Shown: positions 50,393 to 58,576 of the stretch, in pieces
Position numbering within the stretch: position 1 is the stretch's first letter
How the letters are laid out: every line of letters starts with the position of its first letter
Source of the DNA: Gammaproteobacteria bacterium
GTDB lineage: Bacteria > Pseudomonadota > Gammaproteobacteria > SZUA-229
Assembly (NCBI GenBank): GCA_015488885.1
Contig: WFMW01000070.1
Location: 28,427 to 92,426 of the forward strand
Length of the DNA stretch: 64,000 nt
Reading direction: 5' to 3'
Notes under the pieces: model-generated
Databases searched by the model: none
What the model was told of the DNA's origin: nothing
What the model saw: the letters and a program-made list of their open reading frames with translations, nothing else
Made by a program: the position numbers and the translations under genes

Positions 50393-52453
50393 ATGGCAGA
50401 CACTTTCTTACACGCTGAGGATTACCTCGGGTCGGCTGGCTCGTTTTGTCAGCAGATTCCCGGTTTTCAGGTAAGAGAAAATCAACTGGCTTTGTGTCAT
50501 GCTATCGTGGAGGCCATTGAAAAACAGGGTGTGCTGACTGCAGAAGCAGGTACGGGTATTGGTAAAACCTTTGCCTATCTGGTACCTGCTTTACTATCTG
50601 AACATAAAGTCATTATTTCAACCGGCACCCGCCATCTGCAGGATCAGCTTTTCCGCACTGATTTACCGCGTGTCCTTAAAGCACTGGCACTGAATACGAA
50701 AACCGCTTTATTAAAAGGTCGCAGTAATTACCTTTGCCTGCACCGCTTAAAACTTGCTCCCCACCTGGGTTTTATTAATCGTGAAACCGCAGCCTTATTA
50801 ACCAGTATTGGTCAGTGGTCGAAACAAACCACCAGTGGTGACATTGCCGAACTCAACCAGATCCCGGAAGATTCTTATGTATGGCCGATGGTCACGTCAA
50901 CGACCGATAACTGTCTGGGTGGTGACTGTGATTACTGGGCTGACTGTTTTATTGTTAAACAACGAAAAAAGGCTCAGGACGCTGATTTACTGGTGATTAA
51001 TCATCATTTATTACTGGCAGATATGACCTTGAAAGATGAAGGCTTTGCAGAGCTTTTACCCACTGCGGAAGCCTATATTATTGATGAAGCCCACCAGTTA
51101 TATGATGTTGCCGCACGTTTTTTTGGTACCACCGTAAGCAGTCGGCAACTAACTTCTCTGGCCAGAGATACGATTGCTGAACAGGTTAATGACGCACCGG
51201 ATATGGCGGAACTAAGAGACTATGCAGAAAACCTTGAAACCGCCGCAAAAGATTTCAGGCTGGTACTTGGCGAAGCCGGTCTGCGTGAAGCCTGGCTACG
51301 CGTGCAATATAAATCATCCGTTGATAAGGGCGTTCACCGACTACACGGTGCGCTGGAGGATTTATTAAAGGTATTGCAACTGGCTGCAGATAGAAGTCGG
51401 GGGCTAGATCAGTGTTGTGAACGTTGTGCAATTGTATTGCAACAACTGACCCGCTTTCTGCTACCGAACAGTGTTGATGCTCAGGCTGCTAATCATCAAA
51501 CCAGCAGTAATCAGACTGTCAGTAATCAAACATCCAGTAATCAAGCAGCAAGTAGCCAGGCTGCCAGTACAGACACCGATGTACTCTGGTATGAAACGTT
51601 CAGCCGAAGTTTTATGTTACATTCAACACCCGTTGAGGTGGCAGATCTGTTTCAACAACATACCGGTAAATTTGAAAAAGCCTGGATATTTACCTCGGCG
51701 ACCTTACAGGTAAACCAGGATTTTACCCATTTCACTGAGAATATTGGCATTGATAGTCAGGCGGAGAAATATCACAGTGGGGTCTGGGAAAGCCCGTTTG
51801 ATTACCAGAAACAGAGTTTATTGTATTTACCTGCTGGTTTGCCACAACCCTCTGCAAGCGAATACACCCGCTGTTTTATTGATGCTGCCCTGCCGGTATT
51901 AGCTGCCAGCCAGGGCAGAGCGTTTCTGTTATTTACCAGCTATCGCGCTATGCACACGGCTTTTGAGATGCTAAAAACCAGCGTTTCCTATCCATTATTC
52001 GTTCAGGGTGATTTACCAAAACATCAGTTACTGGAAAAATTCCGTACCACAGATAATGCTGTTTTACTTGGTACTGCCAGTTTCTGGGAAGGCGTTGATG
52101 TGCGCGGAAGTGCGCTGTCCTGTGTGATTATAGACAAGTTACCGTTTGCCTCACCGGGCGATCCAGTGATGCAGGCGCGTATTGATGTAATTAAGAAAAA
52201 AGGTGGTAATGCGTTTATGAGTTTTCAGGTGCCGCAGGCGGTGATTACTCTGAAACAGGGTGTTGGCCGGTTAATTCGTGATGTAAAAGACCGCGGTGTG
52301 GTGATGATAGGTGACCCGAGAATCAGCCAGAAAGCGTATGGCAGGCTGTTTATAAACAGCCTGCCAGCCATGCCGGTATGTACGGATATTAAACAGGTTA
52401 GTCATTTTTTTCAGCAAGCTGAAGTGGCGCATTGCGAGGCATTGACAGAATGA
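50393..52453 (+). CDS. DinG/YoaA-type Fe-S ATP-dependent DNA helicase
   Basis: XPD-like superfamily 2 helicase, 686 residues. Walker A EAGTGIGKTFAYLVPALL, DEAH box IIDEAHQLYD and motif VI VGRLIRDVKDRG are intact. The Fe-S domain cysteines are in SNYLCLHRL and CLGGDCDYWADCF. Closer to YoaA than DinG in length. Between the domains (about residues 362-392) is a low-complexity serine/asparagine/glutamine insert of imperfect repeats. The stop overlaps tsaB by four bases. A plausible -10 (TATAAT, 50350-50355) lies upstream without a good -35. Confidence 0.9.
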   Translation: MADTFLHAEDYLGSAGSFCQQIPGFQVRENQLALCHAIVEAIEKQGVLTAEAGTGIGKTFAYLVPALLSEHKVIISTGTRHLQDQLFRTDLPRVLKALALNTKTALLKGRSNYLCLHRLKLAPHLGFINRETAALLTSIGQWSKQTTSGDIAELNQIPEDSYVWPMVTSTTDNCLGGDCDYWADCFIVKQRKKAQDADLLVINHHLLLADMTLKDEGFAELLPTAEAYIIDEAHQLYDVAARFFGTTVSSRQLTSLARDTIAEQVNDAPDMAELRDYAENLETAAKDFRLVLGEAGLREAWLRVQYKSSVDKGVHRLHGALEDLLKVLQLAADRSRGLDQCCERCAIVLQQLTRFLLPNSVDAQAANHQTSSNQTVSNQTSSNQAASSQAASTDTDVLWYETFSRSFMLHSTPVEVADLFQQHTGKFEKAWIFTSATLQVNQDFTHFTENIGIDSQAEKYHSGVWESPFDYQKQSLLYLPAGLPQPSASEYTRCFIDAALPVLAASQGRAFLLFTSYRAMHTAFEMLKTSVSYPLFVQGDLPKHQLLEKFRTTDNAVLLGTASFWEGVDVRGSALSCVIIDKLPFASPGDPVMQARIDVIKKKGGNAFMSFQVPQAVITLKQGVGRLIRDVKDRGVVMIGDPRISQKAYGRLFINSLPAMPVCTDIKQVSHFFQQAEVAHCEALTE

Positions 52454-53190
52454 AAATACTGGCCATTGATACCGCAACCGAAGCCTGTTCGGCAGCCTTA
52501 TCGATTGATAATGAGGTTATTACACGTTATCAGCTTGCACCGCGTGAACATAGCCGGTTAATCCTTAAAATGATAGACCGTTTAATGTGTGAAGCAGAGC
52601 TAAGCTTGTCCGCCTTAGATGCCCTGGCCTTTGGTCAAGGTCCTGGTGCCTTTATGGGAATTAGGATTGCTGCCGGCGTAACACAGGGTATTGCCTATGC
52701 CAGAGATTTGCCGGTGATTCCTGTATCTAATCTTATGGCGATTGCAGAGGTAACTAGAAAGCAAACTACAGCTGAACATGTACTATGTGCTATAGATGCG
52801 CGCATGAAAGAAATTTACTGGGCGGCATACCAGTATAATAATCAGGGTGAATGGATGGAAGTTATTGATGAATGTGTGTGTGACCCGCAGACCATGATTT
52901 ACCCCGAACACGGCAGATGGACAGCGGCGGGGACAGGCTGGGCGAGCTATATTGACAGTATGACTGACCGGTTAAAAAACAGTAACATCGAAATTGAAAC
53001 ACTGTTGCCAGCGTGTTTGCCGAGCGCGGCGGCCATCGCCCGTATCGCCTGCCATAACTATCAACATGGCAGGATGGTTAATGCAGAGCAGGCACAACCG
53101 GTTTATCTGCGTAATAATGTGGCCAGCAAACCCCGGCAAAAAACCTTTATGGCTTTGCTGAACGGGAATACGATCAGCTCAGAATCATAG
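52450..53190 (+). CDS. tsaB: tRNA t6A37 biosynthesis protein TsaB
   Basis: Partner of TsaD and TsaE in making threonylcarbamoyladenosine at tRNA position 37. The start is ATG 52450 within ATGA overlapping the helicase stop; the longer frame would begin inside that gene. It begins MKILAIDTATEACSAAL and has FGQGPGAFMGIRIAAGV, the ASKHA-fold signatures. About 246 residues, slightly longer than E. coli TsaB. rimI, which often follows, is absent; a 9-bp A+T-only hairpin (53194-53220) lies just downstream. Confidence 0.93.
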   Translation: MKILAIDTATEACSAALSIDNEVITRYQLAPREHSRLILKMIDRLMCEAELSLSALDALAFGQGPGAFMGIRIAAGVTQGIAYARDLPVIPVSNLMAIAEVTRKQTTAEHVLCAIDARMKEIYWAAYQYNNQGEWMEVIDECVCDPQTMIYPEHGRWTAAGTGWASYIDSMTDRLKNSNIEIETLLPACLPSAAAIARIACHNYQHGRMVNAEQAQPVYLRNNVASKPRQKTFMALLNGNTISSES

Positions 53191-53312
53191 ATCTTATTTA
53201 TGAACCAACCTCATAAATAACGGATTATCCTTTTGTCTTTTTCTCCGGTAAAATAAATACAATAATGATCCCTCATCCGTTTCAGCCATAACAATCAGGT
53301 GTAATAGCAGGC

Positions 53313-54408
53313 ATGGAAATTAATCCGATTTTAAACCAGATCAATGACCTTCGTGAGCGCACCGAGTCGCTCAGGGGGTATCTTTGACTTTGACCGGCGC
53401 AAAGAAGAACTTGAGGAAATTAATCGCGAGTTAGAGCAACCCGGTGTCTGGGATAACCCGGAAAATGCACAGAAACTGGGGCAGGAACGGGTACGACTGG
53501 AAAAAATTGTGCTTACTATCGAACAGATGGACAGTGCACTTGAAGATGCTGAACTACTGCTGGAAATGGCTGTTGAAGATAAAGATGAAAGCAGTGTCAA
53601 AACCATTATAGAAGATTTAGACAAGCTGGAAAATAAAATTGCCGAGCTGGAATTCCGGCGTATGTTCTCAGGCGAAATGGATGCCAGTAATGCTTTTCTG
53701 GATATCCAGTCCGGCTCGGGTGGCACCGAAGCCCAGGACTGGGCTGAAATGCTGTTGCGGATGTATTTACGCTGGGGAGAGGCCCACGGTTTTAAAACCG
53801 AGTTAATGGAAGTCTCACCGGGTGAAGTCGCTGGCATTAAAAGTGCCACAGTCCGTATTGAAGGGGATTATGTTTATGGCCGCCTGCGCACAGAAACCGG
53901 CGTCCACCGGCTGGTAAGAAAATCGCCTTTTGATTCAGGTAATCGTCGCCACACTTCCTTCGCTGCTGTTTTTGTGTCGCCGGAAATCAATGACGATATT
54001 GAAATTGACATTAACCCTGCTGATTTGCGTATTGATGTTTACCGTGCCAGTGGTGCTGGCGGGCAGCATATTAATAAAACCGAATCGGCGGTACGTATCA
54101 CCCACAATCCAACTGGTGTGGTGGTGCAATGTCAGAATGATCGCTCACAGCATAAAAATAAAGCTGCAGCGATGAAACAGCTTAAGGCAAAACTCTACGA
54201 ACTTGAAATGCAGAAACGCAATGCCGATCAGCAGGCCATTGAAGAGACCAAATCAGATATTGGCTGGGGCAGCCAGATACGTTCCTATGTGCTGGATGCG
54301 TCGCGCATCAAGGATTTACGCACGGGTGTAGAAACGGGTAATACCCAGGCGGTGCTGGATGGTGAGCTGGATCCCTTTATTGAAGCCAGTCTGAAAAGCG
54401 GGCTCTAA
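53313..54408 (+). CDS. prfB: Peptide chain release factor 2, with programmed +1 frameshift
   Basis: Terminates translation at UGA and UAA. The start at 53313 opens a 24-codon frame ([20 protein letters not shown]...) that stops at in-frame TGA 53385-53387. Shifting +1 at CTT gives GAC at 53386 and continues to 54408, for 364 residues in total, near the E. coli length. Shift site and SD-like stimulator are described separately. Functional motifs: [16 protein letters not shown] with the GGQ hydrolysis motif. The stop-recognition tripeptide is SPF, within KSPFDSG. lysS follows after 52 bases, the usual pair. Confidence 0.97.
53373..53387 (+). promoter_or_regulatory. prfB: prfB programmed +1 frameshift site
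   Basis: AGGGGGTATCTTTGA: an internal Shine-Dalgarno-like AGGGGG (53373-53378) is followed by TAT, the slippery CTT codon and in-frame TGA then C. This is the classical autoregulatory site: low RF2 slows reading of UGA and favours the shift that makes more RF2. Confidence 0.97.
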
Positions 54409-54460
54409 ACAAACCTGACTACGTCGTTAGCAACGAAAATACATTAAAGAAAATACATTT

Positions 54461-55996
54461 ATGAAAACAGAAAATATTACTGAGCCGAAAGCTGATAATT
54501 CAACCGTCAGTATTGAGGATGAAAACAAATTGATGGCGCAACGCCGCGATAAACTAAAAGGTTTACGCGAAAAAGGTAATGCCTTTCCCAATGATTTTCG
54601 TCGTGACTGTTATGCAGCCCGTTTACATGAGGATTATGATGGACTGACTCGTGAGGAACTTGAAATACAACAGGTACGTGTATCCATAGCCGGGCGGATG
54701 ATGGCAAAGCGTATTATGGGTAAGGCCAGTTTTTCTCAGGTACAGGATATGACTGGATGTATTCAGCTTTTTGTCCAACGTGACAGTCTGCCTGAAGGCG
54801 TTTATAACAATGACTTTAAAAAATGGGATGTCGGCGATATTGTCGGTGCCAGCGGGGTTCTATTTAAAACTAAAACAGGCGAGCTATCGGTAAAAGTTGA
54901 TAATATCCGCCTGTTAACCAAATCCCTGCGGCCACTACCAGAAAAATTTCATGGTCTGACGGATACTGAAATTCGTTATCGTCAACGTTATGTTGATTTA
55001 ATTATGAATGAAGAGGTTAAACAGACCTTTCGTTTGCGTGCCAGTATTATCAGTTTTATTCGTCAGTATTTTAATCACCATGATTTTATGGAAGTAGAAA
55101 CGCCGATGATGCAGGTGATACCTGGCGGCGCGACCGCTAAACCGTTTGAAACCTATCACAATGCGCTTGATTTACCTATGTATTTACGCATTGCCCCCGA
55201 GTTGTATCTAAAACGCCTGGTGGTAGGTGGTTTTGAACGCTTGTTTGAAATCAACCGTAGTTTCAGAAATGAGGGAGTTTCTACTCGCCATAATCCCGAA
55301 TTTACCATGCTTGAGTTTTATCAGGCGTATGCGGATTATCATGATTTAATGGATACCACCGAAGACCTGCTGCGCCAGCTTGCTGAAAAGGTATTAGGTT
55401 CAACACAGATAAGCAGCGAGGGTAATCGTTATGATCTGGGTAAAACCTTTGATCGCTTATCGGTGTTTGATTCTATTTTAAAATTTAATCCAGAGATTCA
55501 TGCTGCTGACCTGTCAAGTCTGGCGAGTGCCACAAAAATTGCCGAGGAGCTGGGCATCCCCTTAAAAGACAGTTATGGGCTGGGTAAAATACAGATAGAA
55601 ATTTTTGAGAAAACGGTTGAACATCGGTTAATGAATCCAACCTTTATTACCGAATACCCCACTGAGGTATCACCGTTGGCGCGGCGTAGCGATAACAACC
55701 CGTTGGTGACTGACCGGTTTGAGTTTTTTGTTGGTGGCAGGGAAATTGCCAATGGTTTTTCCGAGCTCAATGATGCCGAAGATCAGGCCGAGCGTTTCCG
55801 TGCGCAGGTGGCAGAAAAAAATGCAGGCGATGATGAGGCCATGCATTATGATGCCGATTATATCCGGGCTCTGGAATATGGGCTACCACCTACTGCCGGT
55901 GAGGGCATTGGTATCGACCGGCTGGTGATGTTGCTGACGGATTCGCCTTCAATCCGGGATGTTATTTTATTCCCGCATATGAAGAAGGTGGATTAA
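54461..55996 (+). CDS. lysS: Lysine-tRNA ligase, class II
   Basis: 511-residue homodimeric synthetase charging tRNA-Lys. The N-terminal OB anticodon-binding domain (about 65-165) has [18 protein letters not shown]. Class II motifs: motif 2 [20 protein letters not shown] and motif 3 [17 protein letters not shown] terminus ends in [11 protein letters not shown], typical. Follows prfB, as in most proteobacteria. Confidence 0.97.
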   Translation: MKTENITEPKADNSTVSIEDENKLMAQRRDKLKGLREKGNAFPNDFRRDCYAARLHEDYDGLTREELEIQQVRVSIAGRMMAKRIMGKASFSQVQDMTGCIQLFVQRDSLPEGVYNNDFKKWDVGDIVGASGVLFKTKTGELSVKVDNIRLLTKSLRPLPEKFHGLTDTEIRYRQRYVDLIMNEEVKQTFRLRASIISFIRQYFNHHDFMEVETPMMQVIPGGATAKPFETYHNALDLPMYLRIAPELYLKRLVVGGFERLFEINRSFRNEGVSTRHNPEFTMLEFYQAYADYHDLMDTTEDLLRQLAEKVLGSTQISSEGNRYDLGKTFDRLSVFDSILKFNPEIHAADLSSLASATKIAEELGIPLKDSYGLGKIQIEIFEKTVEHRLMNPTFITEYPTEVSPLARRSDNNPLVTDRFEFFVGGREIANGFSELNDAEDQAERFRAQVAEKNAGDDEAMHYDADYIRALEYGLPPTAGEGIGIDRLVMLLTDSPSIRDVILFPHMKKVD

Positions 55997-56000
55997 GCGC

Positions 56001-56018
56001 CTGTCTGCCTGCAGACAG
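56001..56018. terminator. Hairpin directly after lysS
   Basis: CTGTCTG-CCTG-CAGACAG is a perfect 7-bp stem with a 4-base loop, five bases after the lysS stop, followed by ATAGTTTT. It probably ends the prfB-lysS transcript, although the T-run is short. Confidence 0.5.
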
Positions 56019-56031
56019 ATAGTTTTAATGG

Positions 56032-56059
56032 ATGCTCTGCGTTGTACAATGCAGAGCAT
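56032..56059. terminator. Second hairpin between lysS and convergent adk
   Basis: ATGCTCTGC (56032-56040) and GCAGAGCAT (56051-56059) form a perfect 9-bp stem with a 10-base loop. No clear T-run follows on either strand. It may contribute to termination from either side. Confidence 0.4.
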
Positions 56060-56106
56060 TAAAGACCCGATTTCCATGCGGGGCATGAAAACCGGAAAGC
56101 CGTTAT

Positions 56107-56748
56107 TTATTGGCCAAGTTTTTCTTTAATCGCGTCAATAACAGCATCCGATGATGTAGCTTTCACGGATAGCAGCAGACCTTCATTTTTATAAAAACCA
56201 ACCAGTGGTGCAGTTTGTTCATTATAGACATTCAAGCGGTTACTGATAGCTTCTTCAGTTTCATCATCACGCTGTACGACAGGGCCGCCACATTTATCAC
56301 AGACACCCTCAACTTTTGGTGGATTAGATTTAACGTTGTAAATTTCACCGCATTGGGTGCAGGTACGACGGGTAGTGAGACGGTCGAGAATAACATCACG
56401 GGGTACATCAATTTCAACTGCACAGTCGAGTTTTTCACCCATTTTATCCAGCAGTACCTTGAGTGCTTCAGCCTGTGGAATGGTACGCGGGAAACCGTCC
56501 AGCAGATAACCGGCTTTACAGTCATCCTGCTGCAGACGTTCTTCCATAATACCCATGATCAGATCATCAGAAACCAGATCACCGGCTTTCATTGCTGCTT
56601 CCGCCTGTTTACCCAGTTCGGTACCGGCAGCAACTGCACCACGCAGAATATCACCCGTTGAGATCTGGACAGAACCGTCCATTTTTGTTAAAAGTTTTGC
56701 TACAGTACCCTTACCGGCACCGGGTGCACCTAAAAGAATCAGTTTCAT
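56107..56748 (-). CDS. adk: Adenylate kinase with zinc-type LID domain
   Basis: Catalyses ATP + AMP to 2 ADP. P loop GAPGAGKGTVAKLL (residue 7 on), AMP-binding STGDILRGAVAAGTELG, and the signature DGFPRTIPQAEAL. The LID domain has two CxxC pairs (CTQCGEIY and VCDKCGG), a zinc-binding type; the E. coli enzyme has no cysteines there. Length 213. A ribosome site AGGAAAATCG precedes the ATG. The gene is divergent from the Nudix hydrolase and PPK2, which also act on nucleotides and phosphate. Confidence 0.96.
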   Translation of the reverse strand: MKLILLGAPGAGKGTVAKLLTKMDGSVQISTGDILRGAVAAGTELGKQAEAAMKAGDLVSDDLIMGIMEERLQQDDCKAGYLLDGFPRTIPQAEALKVLLDKMGEKLDCAVEIDVPRDVILDRLTTRRTCTQCGEIYNVKSNPPKVEGVCDKCGGPVVQRDDETEEAISNRLNVYNEQTAPLVGFYKNEGLLLSVKATSSDAVIDAIKEKLGQ

Positions 56749-56960
56749 CGATTTTCCTCGAAAATGGTTAATAAAAGCAGGTAGTATATTCAGCCTGCGT
56801 TAAGGATGCGCTGATCGAACAGGGTCAGATTCAGCATCCATAAAATTCAGGTGCGTATTGTCTGGTTTTTGCGTGTCGAAAGCAAATAAAATATGTGTTT
56901 TTATGCAGGGTTTCTCTGAATATTTTCTCACGGTCATTATTTGATGAAGGTTTGTTACTT

Positions 56961-57386
56961 ATGAGCAGGAAAGAAATTGGTGCGTTTGTGTATCGGTTTA
57001 AACACGGGCATTTACAATTGCTGTTGATTAATAACCGAAAACAGACCCGCTGGATATTACCAAAAGGTCAGATTGAAAAGCACCTTTCTGATAAGGAGGT
57101 GGCACTTGAAGAAGTTTATGAAGAAGCAGGTATATTGACCCGTGTGGATAACAATATTCCTGTGCAGATGGTAAAGTACAGGAGCAGCAGTGGCCCGGTA
57201 ATATTATTTGTTTATGCTATGCAGGTTGAACGCAGATTAAAAAAGTGGCCGGAACAGTATTTTAGACAACGCTTTTTTGTTGATGTGGAGCTTGCTTTAT
57301 TAATGGTCAGAAAGAAGGCTTTGCGTCAATTAATCAAACAATTGGTTATAACAGTTAATCTATCTAATAATTGCCGTGGTAATTGA
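56961..57386 (+). CDS. Nudix hydrolase (RppH/DIPP-like)
   Basis: Pyrophosphohydrolase of about 141 residues from ATG 56961; an upstream ATG at 56895 gives an unconserved extension. It begins RKEIGAFVYRF, and WILPKGQIEKH introduces the Nudix box. The box keeps EEVYEEAGI (last half of GX5EX7REUXEEXGU) but replaces the arginine with glutamate and the first glutamate with leucine. Substrate unknown; the gene next to it encodes PPK2, suggesting a polyphosphate- or nucleotide-related role. Confidence 0.8.
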   Translation: MSRKEIGAFVYRFKHGHLQLLLINNRKQTRWILPKGQIEKHLSDKEVALEEVYEEAGILTRVDNNIPVQMVKYRSSSGPVILFVYAMQVERRLKKWPEQYFRQRFFVDVELALLMVRKKALRQLIKQLVITVNLSNNCRGN

Positions 57387-57467
57387 TTTGCATCAGGAGC
57401 CAGCATATAAAGTTAATCCATAACGTTTTACAATACCCTTATCTTTAATCATTTACCCAGGAAACCG

Positions 57468-58322
57468 ATGAAATACGACGAATTTTTTACAAAGCTTAAT
57501 AGTGATGATGACATTTTTAAAAAAAAGGTTTACAAACGCTTTAATAAATATCAACAGGAGCAAACCTTAAGACCTTATCAGGCTGAATTAATTAAACTGC
57601 AAAATCATCTGGAGAAACAGCAAAAGAAGATGATTATTCTTGTGGAAGGGCGTGATGCATCGGGTAAAGGTGGTGCTATTCGTCGTATCACCCGGTTTAT
57701 GAATGAAAAACATTATCGTGTTGTGGCTTTGGGTAAACCCTCTAACGTACAGTTAAGCCAATGGTATTTTCAACGGTACGTCGAACAGTTTCCCCGGGGT
57801 GGCGAAATCGTTCTGTTTGACCGCAGCTGGTACAACCGGGCGATGGTTGAACCTGTATTCGGGTTTTGCAGTAAAGATGAATATGCCACTTTTATGAAAA
57901 CGGTACCTCGTTTTGAGGAAGATCTGGTGGCACATGGTATTATTTTTCTAAAAATTTATTTTTCTGTCTCCAAGCGCGAACAGGCAGCACGTTTCAAGGA
58001 ACGCGAAGTTAATCCATTAAAACAGTGGAAACTAAGTGAAATTGATGTGCAAATGCAGGAACGCTGGGATGAGTTCACCAGAATGAAATATCAGATGTTA
58101 AAACAGACACATACTTATACCGCACCATGGTATGTGATTCGTAGTAATAATAAATTTCTTGCCCGGCTTAATGCGATTAAAAGTATTTTAAATAAAGTGC
58201 AATATGAAGATAGAAATCTTGATCTGAATTACACGGTTGATGAATCAATCTTTTATTCCGGTGCCCACGAAGTTGAGATGATGGAAAATCATCTGCATGA
58301 AAAAGGAAAATTTATGGTCTAG
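57468..58322 (+). CDS. ppk2: Polyphosphate kinase 2, single-domain
   Basis: PPK2-family enzyme of 284 residues that transfers phosphate between polyphosphate and nucleotides, usually phosphorylating NDP with polyP. Walker A is EGRDASGKGGAIRRI (about residues 60-74), and Walker B and lid motifs are DRSWYNRAMVEPVFGF and REVNPLKQWKLSEID. One catalytic domain only. Whether ADP, GDP or NMPs are preferred cannot be read. It follows the Nudix gene after 81 bases on the same strand. Confidence 0.93.
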   Translation: MKYDEFFTKLNSDDDIFKKKVYKRFNKYQQEQTLRPYQAELIKLQNHLEKQQKKMIILVEGRDASGKGGAIRRITRFMNEKHYRVVALGKPSNVQLSQWYFQRYVEQFPRGGEIVLFDRSWYNRAMVEPVFGFCSKDEYATFMKTVPRFEEDLVAHGIIFLKIYFSVSKREQAARFKEREVNPLKQWKLSEIDVQMQERWDEFTRMKYQMLKQTHTYTAPWYVIRSNNKFLARLNAIKSILNKVQYEDRNLDLNYTVDESIFYSGAHEVEMMENHLHEKGKFMV

Positions 58323-58383
58323 GAGTCTGTAATAGTCATAATAATGGATTAAATATCCTGCCTCTGCCGTACCTCTTTCATTC

Positions 58384-58425
58384 ATAACGGATATTTCATG
58401 TATAAGTACATGAAATATCCGTTAT
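58384..58425. repeat. Perfect 19-bp inverted repeat upstream of the cytochrome gene
   Basis: ATAACGGATATTTCATGTA (58384-58402) and TACATGAAATATCCGTTAT (58407-58425) flank a 4-base loop TAAG. A T8 tract (58441-58448) begins 15 bases later, too far for a standard terminator of ppk2. It may be a terminator with spacer, an RNA stability element or a regulator site. It lies 152 bases before the cytochrome start. Confidence 0.75.
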
Positions 58426-58576
58426 TAAAAATATAGTTTGTTTTTTTTCAGTTTTTATGGAACCCCGATTTATTTATATTCGTTATATCGTGTGTCAAGT
58501 CGTGTATTTTGAACAAAAAGTAGCAATTTGTTCTTCTTTTTTACAATATAAATGAAAAACGTGGGGGAATACTGAT

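Noticed and set aside
53344..53385. ATG at 53344 as the start of prfB
   Set aside because: That frame misses the conserved N-terminal 24 codons; the frameshift signal AGGGGGTATCTTTGA shows the true start is 53313.
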